Shown here: positions 33,059 to 45,442 of the stretch, piece after piece
Layout of the letters: every line of letters starts with the position of its first letter
Numbering within the stretch: the first letter of the stretch is position 1
Assembly (NCBI GenBank): GCA_020747015.1
Contig: JAGTJM010000046.1
Coordinates: forward strand, 62,001-126,000
Origin: Pyrenochaeta sp. MPI-SDFR-AT-0127
Lineage: Eukaryota > Ascomycota > Dothideomycetes > Pleosporales > Cucurbitariaceae
Direction: 5' to 3'
DNA length: 64,000 bases
Program-made: the position numbers and the translations under genes
The notes under the pieces: generated by a model
What the model was told of the DNA's origin: nothing
Databases searched by the model: none
The model's input: the letters and a program-made list of their open reading frames with translations, nothing else

Positions 33059-33819
33059 CTAGTACCCAAAGAAGAGCACACCCATGGCAACAACCATGCC
33101 CACCACCGGACCCTTAGAGACCGTTTCGGCCGCATTCACAAGCGCCGCACTCGTCGTTGCACTCGGACTAACCGTCGAACTGGTCGTCCTGCTCAGCGTG
33201 CGCGTAATGACAATCGTAGATGGGCCTATACTGCGCAGTTCACTCGTATCTGTCGTAGACTCGCCTGGGAAAACAGTCTGGGAGGCGCTCGCAGTAGTCG
33301 AAGTCTCGATATGCAGCGTACTGTTGGCCGACTGGAAGATAGGAGTCAGACTCCCACTTGATGCCGGGAGCGACGTGGAGATGGAGTCGAGTGAGGTAGC
33401 GTTACTCACTGGAGTAGATGTCTGGATCGTCATAACGCCGCTATCAACGACGGGAATGGTGGTAGGCACGAAGACAAAGGTAGATGTCTGTAAGATTGTC
33501 GTAAGCCAATTGCCTAACTTGAAATTGCAACAGAGTACGGAGTCAGCGAGATCGTGGGACCACTCACCGATGTAGAGGTCAGGATTGGCATTTCGCTGCT
33601 AGTAACGCTGGAGAACAAGCTAGTGGACAGTCCAGACGCGTTGCTGGTGACGGTATCTATAGTTTTGACGATGTAGGTGGTCGAATATATGACTGTGGTG
33701 GTCACGAAAACGTCCTCGGTGGTGTGCACAGGCTCGAGGGGGGAGGAGTGCGCAGTGGTCGCTGTCACAGTACTGATGAAGAGGAGAGCCAGAACGGCAA
33801 AGAGATTGAAAGTTGCCAT
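33059..33819 (-). CDS. Ser/Thr-rich, probably GPI-anchored surface protein
   Basis: Exons 33819-33568 and 33487-33059 join to 226 residues. There is a signal peptide (MATFNLFAVLALLFISTVTA) and a long Ser/Thr/Val-rich region. A C-terminal hydrophobic end (GPVVGMVVAMGVLFFGY) follows small residues (LVNAAETVSKG) suited to a GPI attachment site. No cysteines or catalytic motifs are seen in the mature part. Such proteins coat the fungal cell wall and are heavily O-glycosylated; a specific function cannot be given. The intron is GTGAGT...CTTACAG, phase 0. Confidence 0.75.
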
Positions 33820-34509
33820 TATTGAACAATACTGTTGTAGTGAGTGTATGAAGTTGAAGTCCTCTTAGTGTCTGTTGAAGCAGGTGCAATTGAGGTACGG
33901 TTGAATCCAGCTGTGAGCAAAAGTCTTAACGCCCGTGCAATACTTGTTTACAAGGTGAGCGAGGGCGTTTGATATTAGTCAGTGTGCGAGGCGTGCCAAG
34001 ATCCCAGAGTCAAAGCAACCCATCCGTCGACGGTGAAGGTAGAAATTGCCTCCGCTCCCTATAGCCTTTCATTCACGGAGATGAAACGTACGCAAATCTT
34101 TCAAGGGCGCAAGCAACATATCGCAAGGTGCTACGAAGTACAATAAGTGTTGGACAGTGTCACATTGGTCCACGTGATGAGGTGTTTCACTCAAGACAAG
34201 GACGAATTTGGCGTGTTGTGGGTCTCACTTTGGTCGCTGAAAGGTGGCATCATGCAAGTGCGAGCAATGTATTGTATACTGAGATTTTATGTATTAGCCA
34301 TAGGTAGTTGAAGCATACTTATGTGAACCTGTTCCTTATCCAATCCTTCCATAACTATGCCATGTCTGAAATGTGTTGCCATGAAACCCGGACCACGCTG
34401 CCCATGCACCCTGACAACACTGAAACCCCATGTAAACCATAAACAAATAGGAACGACCGATTGTTACTACAAGATGAGCTCAAGAATCCAATTGCAAAAC
34501 CCCAATATC
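33820..34509. other. Intergenic
   Basis: Promoter of the GPI-type gene and 3' region of the multi-PH gene. No gene seen. Confidence 0.5.
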
Positions 34510-37500
34510 TCAGCTCTCGCTACCAACGCCGTTCATGTCCGCGGTTGAGCTCTTCGCTGTTGCAGCACTTTCTTCAAGCCGGAAGTCTGCATTATCGCTC
34601 TGTGCGCGCTCAATCTCGTTCTGTATAGCAAGTACCCAGTGGTCTCGTTCAGCCCTGCTCCTTGCCCGAAATACGACAGAGCGACCCTTGCTACCAAGCT
34701 TAGCAACCCTTTTGAGCTTTGTTCTCTTTCCTTCTTTCCTCTCCTGCTCCCCACCACCGGCCCCCTCCTCAGCGCGGAACCAACTCTTCGCCTTTCCATG
34801 CCAAATAACAAACGTGGTCATGACATCTTCATCAGAACTTGTCCATCCATCCTCAAGGTAAATTCTTGGCAAGGCATGGTGGCCGGGTTTGTTGGCATCG
34901 AAGGTCTGGTTCTGGTAGAGAAGATCAGACTCTGTGAGGAGACCAGAATATATGTAGCAATCTTTGAGGTCAAGGTTGGCCATACGCTCGTGGTGGATAT
35001 GGGCGAGCTCTTTGCCGACTCTACTGCGTAGAACGTCACGGAAGATAAGTAGCGTGCCCGCAGTGAGTAAGACGCTGCAACGTGTGAAAGGCGCGTGTAT
35101 GCGGGGTTTGCGGTAGAGCATGCCGCTCATGTGAAGGCTGCGACAACAAGCAATGCCACACATGTTGTAGAGCTGGGGTGAAGCGAATGATTGGGTAACC
35201 TCCCATTTGCGTGCAAATTGCCCAATGTGCGCCTCGGCCTCTTCATCAATATTGAGAGCACTCAGATTGCGGCTGCGTGTAGACTTATAAAGGGCGATAT
35301 CCGCGGCCGTGCGATGCTTCCAGTACTTTGCAAGGGCGCGTAGATGTTGGATCCATTCTTTACGCCGAGTCTTGTCAGCAGCCTACACAGATTGTTAGTA
35401 CCTGTAAGTGGATGTAATTCAGAGAGCCGTACCTGTAAACGAATAACAAGACCATTCTTCATCAATAGCTCGAATGTGCGGTCCAGATCAATATCTTTCG
35501 TTGCGCCGTCTTCTCTTGTTGAGTCGTCAACATCTTCGTCAAAATCGACATCTGAGCCCTCTTCAAGATCATCATCGACGGGACTGGCGCCTAGTTTGGC
35601 TTTTCGAACTTTAATAATACCCGCTAAGTTGATGTAGCCATCGCAATTTAACAAATTTTGCTCCTTGCGCTCTGCTTCATCTGCGGCGTCCTCATCATGT
35701 AGTCGTCTCGTTTCGGTCGTGCCTGAGTGTCCCTCTAGTAGCCATTCGACATGATCATCTTTCAAGGCATATGGGTTGACGGCCCAGCTATCGGGCACAT
35801 TATCCTTGATAGCTTGTGCAGCCGGAACTGTCGCATTAGCAGACGCTGGTAGTCTGGGCGGTGGCGGTGGCGTAACTTTCGTCGGACGTGAGAAGACCAA
35901 ATACTGATCATGGCTTGCAAAGTAAAGTTGCTTGTGGTACAAAAGCCCCAGTCGTTTGGCTCTTCCCCGTTGTCCCGTCAGCCTGATAAGAAAGCCTTCT
36001 ACGGGCACTGGCTCAGTCAATGTCTTGTGCTTTTTACGGGTCACTGCGGTTGTGGGGTAGTGTATCTTTGGCCGCAACTCAAGATCATGCGACTTCAGCA
36101 TGGCGATTGTGCCGTACATTTTGCGCTCGTTAGCTCCATAGATCCACTCGAGTCGATCATAACGCTTCCATGCTAGGCCGATTCTATGGTCTTTGAGCCA
36201 CGAGTCCATGATGTCTGCCCACTGAGGCGCATCTTGCAGTTGGTCTATGCATCGTCGAATCAAATCTTCGGCGACAGCCTGTTCCTCTTGCATGGTCTTT
36301 AGCATGGCTGCCTCCGTGTCTTCTGCATCTTGTACCTCGTTTTGGGAGGCTTCCAGCTTTTCAAAAGGGTTTGCTATCCGCACGCTTAGGCTCATGTCAG
36401 GAATATTAATCTGAAGTTCAGAAGCGCGACGCCATCCTAAAAGGTTTCTTAGAAACGTGTACCATTCGACGGCATTAGAGGACGTCCGAGATTGCATGAT
36501 GAAGATCAATGTCTCGCGTGAGCCAGGCGATGCAACGACAATCGACTTATCAAGTGAGGAATAGAGATTGACCTTGCTCGTCTTACGACCTAAAGGTACC
36601 TCGTATGCAGCCTTTTTGCCAGCACCACTCTGTTCAATTTCTGGAATGACCTAGACACATCGTCAGCTTTTACCTAGAGTTGTGAACATACACTGACGTA
36701 CTCGTGTTTGGTAGAATTGTAGCACAAATTCAGCATTGTCCGAGTGGCTATGTCGGCAAACAATCATATACTCCCGCCACTTGTCTTTTACGCGCGAGAC
36801 AACTCTTTGGTTGACATTTTCGTCGAAATCATCTGGGACTTCTGCTGCTGCATCGACTCGTACCAGCATGCGCTCCATTTTTACAACGATTCCATCTTTA
36901 ATTCTCTGTCGCCGTATCTTGGTACCTGCTCGCTGGACAGTCATTTGTGCCTTCTTAGCCTTCAGATGAATGGTGGCACGCCTCGAGTCTTCTGGTATAT
37001 CGAACTTGACGAGATTTCGGAGGTTTGATTTCTTGCGTGTCAGGTTCTCTGTTGAAAGGTCTTGGTGGTTGAGCTGGCTGGACACTGGCGAATGAATCTC
37101 GGATTTCTGCTTTACCCTCGCCAGTATGCCTCTCGTCGGTGGTTTGGGATCAACAGCAGCAGGTGCCGGTGCCTTATTAACGCCAGCCTTGTGTAGCAGA
37201 GACGAAGTTGAATCGGCGTCAACCGAGGCTCCTCCTACGGTTGACGCCGATGCACCATGACTCTCTACAGTAGACGATGCGCGTTTGCCCAGAGACTTTT
37301 GGCCTGGCTCCTCTTGGTCGGTAGGAACTTGTAAGCCACTTGCCTGTGCTAGACCCTGATCTTCCTGACCTGGAATATCATCTTGTGTATCGTCATTTCC
37401 ATCGTTGTCTGCGGTGGCTCGGCTCGATGATGCGGTTACGAAGGACTTTGTGCTCGAGCGGCGAGGTTTGAGTGGTTTGTTGACATCGAATTCGCCTTCG

Positions 37501-38137
37501 TCGGCGGCATGAACGCGCAGATCACCATCGTCTTCTGGCTCTGAAGGCGCGTCTACAAACTCCTCGTCCTCATTGCCGGCAATGACATCGTCCTTTTGCT
37601 CTGAACCGCGAGGTATCGGCAGAGCAGGGGGTGTTGTAGCTGTAGAAGGCGCTGCTCCATTCGCGGCACTAGCCTGAGCTTCCTCTGCGCCTTGTTCTTC
37701 TTCAGCGTCGAGCTCTTCGGGTTGTGGGAAGCTGTGTTGGAAGAGAGCCGAGGAACTGGGGCCCTCAAGACCACTCAGACGTCGTTGTCGCGCCTCGTGA
37801 GGGTTGGAGGAAAAGGTCGCGGTGCGCGTCGAGTAATTGATTCGCAGGTGGTGCTTGTACCAATCTCGACGGTTCTTGCTTAACCATGCTGTCTGCAGCC
37901 TTGTATGAGCGTTATGTAATCAATGGACGAGGGAAGCGTACTGGTATGGGGCCTATGAAGAAGCGCCTCGATGTGAGGTACAGATGTTCGGGTGTGGCAT
38001 GTTGCTGCAATTGTCACTATTTGGTTGCACCTTGTAAAGTAAGGAGTGCGTACCAGTCTTTGAGCCGTATACGAGTCCGGCGACAGGTTTGCGACGTCAG
38101 GCTGGGGGTGCCATGAATGCGGCCGCTGTTGGGGCAT
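34510..38137 (-). CDS. SPO71: Large multi-PH-domain protein, Spo71 type
   Basis: Exons 38137-38054, 37892-36702, 36650-35433 and 35382-34510 join to 1121 residues. The first exon encodes 28 residues starting MPQQRPHSW. A disordered acidic/Ser region occupies about residues 60-300. The first PH-like unit follows (VKFDIPEDSRRATIHLKAKK ... WREYMIVCRHSHSDNAEFVL). A second PH has EGFLIRLTGQRGRAKRLG ... RLQ|AADKTRRKEWIQHLRAL, split by the third intron. A third is near the C-terminus (GMLYRKPRIHAPFTRCSVLL ... RSVVFRARSRAERDHWVLAI). Yeast Spo71 has tandem PH domains and guides prospore-membrane growth with Vps13; homologs occur across fungi. The PH domains imply phosphoinositide binding at membranes. 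Assignment is by recall of the domain layout; the role in this species is inferred. Confidence 0.8.
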
Positions 38138-40072
38138 TGGACCTCTCCTGTGGTGAATTCGCCGCGGAGGTGAGCTTGTTCGCGTTACGGTGGAGTAGTA
38201 GGCTGAGACATGAAAAAACACTAGACAGAACACATTAAGGAGCTAATAATACAGGTATACGCTCGACGGAGAAAGGGAAGCAGCCGCAACGGCTGGGTGG
38301 ACGTGTAACTTGGAAAGCAGGATGGTCGTCGGCCGCCAAATTGAGCCATCTGCCGCACATCGTCATTGAGGCGCCCAAACTAAACACCCCTGTGCCAATC
38401 ACTAGTGCATGTCTAGACTTGTCGACTTCTTCAATTCAATAGTCAACACACATCCACACGCGTTTCTCCCTAGCCAAACAACGCCTATATTGCCGTTTGC
38501 ACGCTGCGAGGTACCTCCTGCACATGTGGCAGATAAGCCTGATCATCAGATACTTACCAACGGCGGCAAAGTGATTGTTAGCCCCGAGGAACAGAATATC
38601 GACGCGAGCCCGTCAACTTGGAGCTTCAAGATAACGACAGGAATTGTAATCATGCACATTTTGGCGGCCACGAGTCTGTTACAGACGCCTGGGTAACGAC
38701 GAGCCCTCCCAATTTGCATCCCACCACCTTTGTTAATAGGAACACGATGCTTGGCATGGGTGGAACAGCATACTGCGATGAACCAACACTGGCAAGCGAC
38801 AACTTTTATACAAGACGAGCCTTATTCTTTGCCTTTACTACAGCTGCTCAAGCAGTCTTCTATGTCCCAAGGTTACACAATTCCATGGTTTAGAAAGCGG
38901 CATTTATCCACCCGAAAACCCAATCCTAGCCACAACATGCTGTTTCAGATCCCAACATACCAGATGCGGAAGCTGAGGCCCAAAAGCATCGATTTCGGCC
39001 TCGGGTGATCTGCCTTGCAGTGGGGTATTGCGAGGATCTTCCCGGTCAAGTGATGGTTGACCGGCTGTGGCCATGAGGCTAGGATGTCTGCACATGGATC
39101 ATGGCATCATTATCGCCGGATCTGTAATCAGGCGTTTACCCAATCATAGTGAAGAACTGCATGTGAAGCAGGACGTTGTCCGTCATGACGGACACGGTTC
39201 TGTGTATGCTACGGGAGGTTGCATCTATGTTCCCTAGGTTTCTCTCGTTTTCGCTGCTTTTACCGTTCGCACTAATCTCGAAATCATGTATAAACATCCG
39301 AGCCGTAGGGCACATGCACTGCCACAGACACAACGCCGCAGACACAACGCCGCAGACACCACGCCGCAGGGTAAAGTCAACGGCGAGGGCATCCAGACAT
39401 GGTACCCATACACGGCTCACCAGGCAGAACAACGACTCATAGGCTCGGCTTTATCCAGAGAAACCAATGTGGTTGCCTCCATTCCGGTGAGAGCACGTGT
39501 TCACCGCCCTACCAAGTGCAGACCGTGATAAAGCCGTGATTCGGGAAGATGACCGTTGCGCATTGTCCACCTCAGGTTAGGTCAATGAGACGTACCGGTT
39601 TCAACGCAAAGACTAGTGACAGATGTTGAGGCAGTGCGAATGATAAACGCGCTTGATATAAGCCAGGTAAACGCGCTTTATCGTATTTTCTGTCCATCCA
39701 GGTTGCACCTTCCTCGCATTCGAATACGGTAATTGCGATAAACGGCGGTGTGGGCAAGCTCTGCCTGGGGACATGGGCAGTGAAATGCGCTAGTATATTC
39801 AGCCACCAGCGAGGCTGAATCACAACTTGTACGTTATGCGACTTCGTATAAGTAAGAGCTCAGTGGCGTTTTACAAGACCGTCCTTGCCCCCAAAGTTTA
39901 AGCTCACAGAGCACAAAATTATCTACAGCGATTCCTACCCCGCAATCTATCATCGCGCCTAGGTTCACCACAACGATTGCATGGCTGGTTAAGACGTCTC
40001 GATTATTACAACTTTACACCTCAATCAAAGAGTGCGACCTTCAAAACTCCAATTAATTCTATTACCGAGTCC
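38138..40072. other. Intergenic, 1.9 kb
   Basis: No gene supported. Several short frames around 38400-39000 and 39570-39820 lack features. Contains the short tandem repeat at 39325-39369 and the upstream region of the small membrane gene at 40073. Confidence 0.45.
39325..39369 (+). repeat. 14-bp tandem repeat, about three copies
   Basis: The unit ACGCCGCAGACACA appears at 39333, 39347 (last base changed) and, truncated, at 39361, with a partial copy before the first. Confidence 0.85.
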
Positions 40073-40614
40073 ATGCCAAGCCTACGAGATGGTGTTTTCG
40101 CTCTCATACAGCGCGGCATAGTCGATCCAACGTCAGTTCTTCTACTCTCGCTTCGTCCAGTCAAATAGGACAACACCAGTTAACACCAATTGCCAGCCGC
40201 GACTCAACAGTCACTATTTCCACACGAGCAACAGTCACGAGAAAGAAGAACTATGTTAAAGGCTTGACAGTGTCAGCATGGCAACTTGCTCTCATCATCA
40301 TTGGGAGCATCATCATCTTCCTCGGCTTTACTATCTTAATTGTGTGGATCCTTCGGTCAAGGAGGACGAGCAGAGTGGACACATGGTTCAGCGAAGCAGA
40401 TGAAGAGCGCCCAAAACCAAAGGACGACGACGGTGCGACTTTGTGCGAAAGCAAACACGGTATGGGTATGATAGGCGACCCGGACAGTGCAAATAGAGGC
40501 CGGGCTGCGGAGGTTAGAAGCTTGGAAAGGGAAACGATTCAAGATAGCAAAAGTTTGGAGGAAGGAAAAGGAGGCGCCCATGAAGGAATTGAGCATGTGC
40601 GAAGACATGGTTAG
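40073..40614 (+). CDS. Small single-pass membrane protein A (tandem paralog)
   Basis: Exons 40073-40131 and 40197-40614 join (phase 2, donor GTCAGT) to 158 residues. Exon 1 encodes MPSLRDGVFALIQRGIVDP; exon 2 continues with a Ser/Thr stretch, basic RKKNYVKG, then one membrane span (WQLALIIIGSIIIFLGFTIL) closed by RSRR, and a polar, acidic tail of about 85 residues. There is no classic N-terminal signal peptide, so it may be a tail-in signal-anchor protein. It resembles the protein encoded at 41523-41946 in exon-1 length (59 bases), intron phase, the basic K/R-x-V-K-G patch before the span, and the W-Q-L-A-L-x-I-I start of the span. Family and function are unknown. Confidence 0.65.
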
Positions 40615-41522
40615 CATATGAAAGATATGAAGTGCATACAACAAGAGGCGCATCTCCGCGTCTTTGGCCGGTTTAAAGGCGTTCTGGCGTGCACATTGGG
40701 CAAGTAGAAAGTAGTTATACTCGTGTGTGGCGAATGCAATCACTGGAGACGTCCCAATACAGGCAACATCAGGAGTTTCGCTATAGCAATTTGTCTCGTG
40801 ACTTTCAACCAAGCACGCGAGTCATAGACAATCGCTCCGACTCGTGACTGTTAAGATTGTCATCGTATTTGAATGAAAGAAACGGCGCCCTGACTGTAGT
40901 CCACAGTGTTCAACTACACAAGAGTGTTGGCTACTAGGCAGGCAACGAACGTAGAAATATTTGCCCAAACAGCAACATCTAGTGGCGCATACCCCAGAAT
41001 AATACCGCCGTCGCCAATTCATACCACATTCTCCCATAGAATGGGCACGCCTGTCCCTTTCAACGACCTAGCGATGGTGCTAGCCATATTTGGCTAGTAT
41101 AGCTGAGATTTGGGGGCTGATGGCCAACGCCTGGCTCATCTCCAGGTTAGGTAAACATGGGCCACAGCAATTGTGATTGGTTCAACCTGAGTCGACATCG
41201 CTTCTGAACGTTGGGTTCCAAGGCTGAGGGTCAACAGGGCTCAACGGGCTGTTCAGCTAATGGCCGATGAGCTCAGCCGCACCCAAAGGCACAGCCTGGA
41301 CCTATAGCGTATAAGAGATTCACACAGCGCCTCGCATTTTTCATACTCGCAGTTTCATTTCTACGTACAGGTCATTGTACATTTTGAGTAGCACGAGATA
41401 TCGGTGGTCTTTACTCTACGCGACACATTTCATCCTCGCCAGAAACCCCTTTCAGTGGTGGTCGAAATCCGTGGTCACGCACTCCATCCATCTGCGTCCC
41501 ATCCATCTTATCTCCAGCCAAC
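40615..41522. other. Intergenic between the two small membrane genes
   Basis: No gene seen. Holds the 3' end of the first and promoter of the second paralog. Confidence 0.45.
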
Positions 41523-41946
41523 ATGTCGCCTACACTCGACACAGCGCTCACGCTCCTCCACCGTAGTATCGATTCCGCAATGTTCGTTCCCATCCCTCAG
41601 CCCATTTGCACGCCTTCACTAATACCGAACTCTCAGCTCCAACCCGTCACTTAGCTTGGAAAAGCGCAAGAAGAAAAAGAAGACCAAGGTCAAAGGCGGC
41701 GGTGCCATCTTCGGTGAGAATTGGCAACTCGCACTAGTTATCATCGCAGGCATCATCGCAGCGATATTGATTGGATGTCTGATTTGGTATCTGTGGAAAA
41801 AGCAGAAGGCGAAGAAAGCCCTGGCCTTCAAAGGCGACCAAGAGAATCTGGACCCTTATTGGAATGGCCCAGGTACGAGAGGAAGCTTTGATGGTGTGAA
41901 TATGGGCGAGGCGGGAAAGTATGAGGATGCGAGACGATATGGGTGA
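41523..41946 (+). CDS. Small single-pass membrane protein B (tandem paralog)
   Basis: Exons 41523-41581 and 41637-41946 join (phase 2; intron with CTAATA branch and CTCAG acceptor) to 122 residues. Exon 1 encodes MSPTLDTALTLLHRSIDS; exon 2 has a strongly basic run (EKRKKKKKTKVKGGG), the span NWQLALVIIAGIIAAILIGC followed by LIWYLWKKQKAKK, and a tail rich in Gly, Asp and Tyr ending EDARRYG. It parallels protein A in exon structure and in the order basic patch, WQLAL, hydrophobic span, basic stop-transfer. The tails differ. Not recognised as a named family. Confidence 0.68.
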
Positions 41947-42263
41947 CGCGTGAATAGGAAAGAGGATAGGAGCGCACTGCTTGATTTATGTATTCATTTC
42001 CTACAGTTTGGGTGGCTAGCGCTGCAGATTAACCACTTGAATGATTCTCGTTGTATCATGTCAATTTGAATTGTATTATTTTCAAGGATTTCATGGTCCA
42101 ATTGTTACCACAGGGCATTATATGGCAGTGACTAAATATAAACCCAATTATGGGCTCCGATCTTCGCATATGCAAGAACTTTGAAAACCCCCAATAACAG
42201 AGGCTTCACAACGCCAAAGACATAGACCACGCTCTCAGCTTTGAGACTGCACCACTCCTTTCC
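41947..42263. other. Intergenic, convergent gene ends
   Basis: Space between two convergent genes; no gene seen. Confidence 0.5.
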
Positions 42264-44456
42264 TCATCGACGGTATCTGCCCCCAGAGTATCCTTCACCA
42301 TCTTTCCGTGGGCGCTGAGATGGTGGTCTGTATTCTCCACCTTGTCCATATCTGCCGCTGTGTTCTACTATACTTACAAACCCCTGAACCTGTGGCCGCC
42401 GGCTATAGTCTCTCCAACCGTACACTGTTTCTCGTGCCGAACGTGGTGGCGTGTACATGGAAGAAAGTGCAGGTGTGATCCACGACCGATGCATGTTGGA
42501 GCGACTCGGAGACACACTAGGCTGACCTTCATACACTTGTGATGATATAGAAGTTGATGAGAATTCGCGGCCCGGTCCGTCATAGCTTCGCAACCCGACG
42601 GGAGGTGTTGTCATACGCTTCTTCGACGGATGTGACGAGCTTTCGGGATACTCTTCTGGAACTGGATGTGGACGTTTCGGGATGCGATATGGCCCTTTCC
42701 TCTCTTCCATTACCCCCTGGTGTACTTTGGTCATAGTAGTCACACCTTCCCCGGACACTCCCTTCTCACAACCATTCATATCTCCTGATTCCTTAGCCCA
42801 CTTCGCCTCAAGTGCTCGCCCACCCCCGTTCTTCCCCCTCTCTGATGCACGGCTTTCTGCCTTCTTTATACCCATCTTGAGCGCTTCGCCGAAGACGTTG
42901 TGCAATCCAAGAAATGGGAAAGTCAAAATGTGCCGTAGTGGCAGGGTGAGGTCCAGTTGTACACTTTCATCATCAAGGTTTATGTGTATTCGAGTCCTTT
43001 GGTGGTGCTCCTCATCATGTGTAGCTTGGAAATTTTGCTCACGCTGGACCTTGACTTTCTCAAAGCTACTCTTCTCACGCCACTCATGCAGTGTGTGAAG
43101 ATCCAAGTTCTGTGATCCAAATGGCCTCAACGGCAGTCTCAGAGCGCGGAGGAGAGCTTGCGTGTGCAGTACATTTAGGTCCAGGCGAGGCGTAAACGAG
43201 TCTCGAAAACGAAGATACCACACCAAGCACTGGGTAAGACCGCGAGCATCTATTCCGGTTGGAAGATGCTGCAGTCCACATAGTAGGTCATCGAAGGATG
43301 GCAACTTGAAACCTTTGCAACTATCTTCGAGATGCTTTCCCGGCATGAGGCCATCAGTGTACAGGTTACTGTCTGGTTTGCCCTTGTATTCTAAAATCCT
43401 GAAGTTTGGTATTGTAAACTTGACAATATCACTTTGGAAGCTGTTCATCTGGATTGACGTAATAGGATGGGTTGGAGCACCGCGAAAGAAAGTCTAGACA
43501 ATTTAATCAGCTACTATTCTTCACGCTTGAGATACACAATTACTTACTTGCATGCCCATGATATCTACTCCACGAAAGTCGTTGTTTGTCAGGCGCAGCA
43601 TTATATCCTTCCACAATACATGATGAGGATAGTACGCGTTGATCTCTTTTGCCGTTAGTGGCACCCCAGGTGGGAATATTGCGTTGACTGGTACTGCGTC
43701 AGCGTACCAATCATACTTGTCCCCAATATTTTCGGCTCTCGCGGCGGACTCTTGAAGGGTGGAGCGGACTGTCTTCATATCAAAATTCTGGGTTTCATCG
43801 AGCCAGGAACGCTGGAACAGTGGTAGAGGATTTATGGACTTGATAGAATCTAGTGTGCATGGAGTTTTCATGGTTGCTGCTTCTCGATTAGTGGCTTGGA
43901 CTTCGTGCAAACCAGCTTTTTTGAGGGTTTGAGGAGTGATTGGAGGTGTTATGAGCTGTGATATCGGTGGAGACTCCGGGGTCGTGCTCAGCCTTCGCTG
44001 CATGACCGCTATATTTGCCCCTGTAAAACGTAGTCGGACCACGAAGCTGATGGGTTGGTAGCTTAGCTCCATGTTGCTGTTGATCGCTGAACCACTTGCG
44101 TTGGAACTTGCTATCGGCGCCAATTTATTCTTCTGTGGTGTATTCAGTTTCCGTAATGGCTTTATCTGACCCGCCATCTTTGACAACCCGCAGTCTGTAT
44201 TGACCATAGATGAGACTCCGATACTACTGCCACTTCCGCTATTACTTCTGCTCAGATTTCGTTGGTCACCTTTTGTATTGACGGTGGTGTGGTAGTCATA
44301 ATCCATAGTGTCCCATGCTGAACGGTCTTTCGGATCGTCTTCAAAGTCATCGTGCTGAAACACGCCGGTCGCGTATCGCCAGTCGCGGGTTTTTGGTACC
44401 CAGGTGGAGTATTGCTGAGGCCGAGATTGGCGAGCGAGGATGTCATGTTCCTTCAT
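42264..44456 (-). CDS. Hypothetical protein, 712 residues
   Basis: Exons 44456-43548 and 43493-42264 join in phase 0 (donor GTAAGT, acceptor GTCTAG). The N-terminal half carries Ser/Asn-rich disordered parts and the segment YDWYADAVPVNAIFPPGVPL, followed by AKEINAYYPHHVLWKDIMLR, which spans to a conserved-looking N-N-D-F-R-G-V-D-I motif. The second exon starts TFFRGAPTHPITSI with an ordered region to about residue 480, then a disordered Ser/Pro/Arg-rich tail ending GGRYRR. No membrane span or signal peptide. I do not recognise the family; nuclear or cytosolic location is a guess from composition. Confidence 0.75.
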
Positions 44457-45442
44457 AAGAGCGGTATTCTTGCGGTGGACGACTGAGCAAATCGACCATT
44501 CAAGGCTGAGTTGTTAAGGTACTTGAGAATCTGGTGGGGCTGTTGAGAGAGAAAGGAAGACCCTCAAATGTGTGTGGTCTTTCATCGTGAGGTGGTTTGT
44601 GTAGGTGAAAGCGAGCGTTGCCCAGACACACCAATACAACGCGAGTGAAAGAGAGATTGTGCAAGAAGTGGCTAGATTCGTGATGAAATGTTTCTTGGAA
44701 CTAATACATATCTCATGATTTTGAGAGCAATCACCATCAACATTTTCGTTGTGTCAAGGGCGGGAGATGATTCTGACAATGTACGTAAATTTCGGGTGCA
44801 TGTTTGTACGTGTTCAAGGCAACAGTAAACCTGATTGCCAGAGCCAACACTCGAACATAATAAGTCTCTTATACACTGGAGAAGCCATATTGTTAGTACA
44901 ACTGTTAGAGCGATGAATAATAAGTAGGAACTAGTAGAACGCAGAAAGACGCAAGCAGGACGAGATGAGATTGGAGATGGTGATGGTGAGATGCGATCAA
45001 GATCTCCAATGGGTCCTTAGACCTTGTTCTTCAACAAAACACATCATTGTCGTCAAGCTGCTCGGTTGCTCTGAATTACAGGAATACCATTATCTGGTTG
45101 TGGCGAGCTCAACCTGGCGTTGGTGCCCGAAGTTGTGCCACTCTAGGTCAGTATTTTAGTATCTCATATGCATTACCCACGTGTGTGTTGTTATCCTAAG
45201 CTTTGATCATAGTGCACTACGGGACCCATCTGCGAACTTGGCCAAGTTAGCAAAAAATATGCCTCGATCTCGGAGGGGATGCCGATCACGTGTTCTCAAC
45301 GTCATCCATCTGGCCGAGGTACGTAGCTCCTGCGATATCCGTGGGAATATGATAAGATACAGCGATATAGCAGACACATTCAATCCATTGCAAAATACAA
45401 TTCACGTCCATTGCGCCGAAAATCATCCCCTTGTTGCCCACG
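44457..45442. other. Divergent upstream region
   Basis: Promoters of the 712-residue hypothetical (minus) and the HbpS/GlcG-like gene (plus). No other gene seen. Confidence 0.45.

Noticed and set aside
37553..37774. Minus-strand frame of 73 codons within the multi-PH gene
   Set aside because: A different frame is open across the whole of 36702-37892 and joins the PH exons in phase; this one is a shadow.
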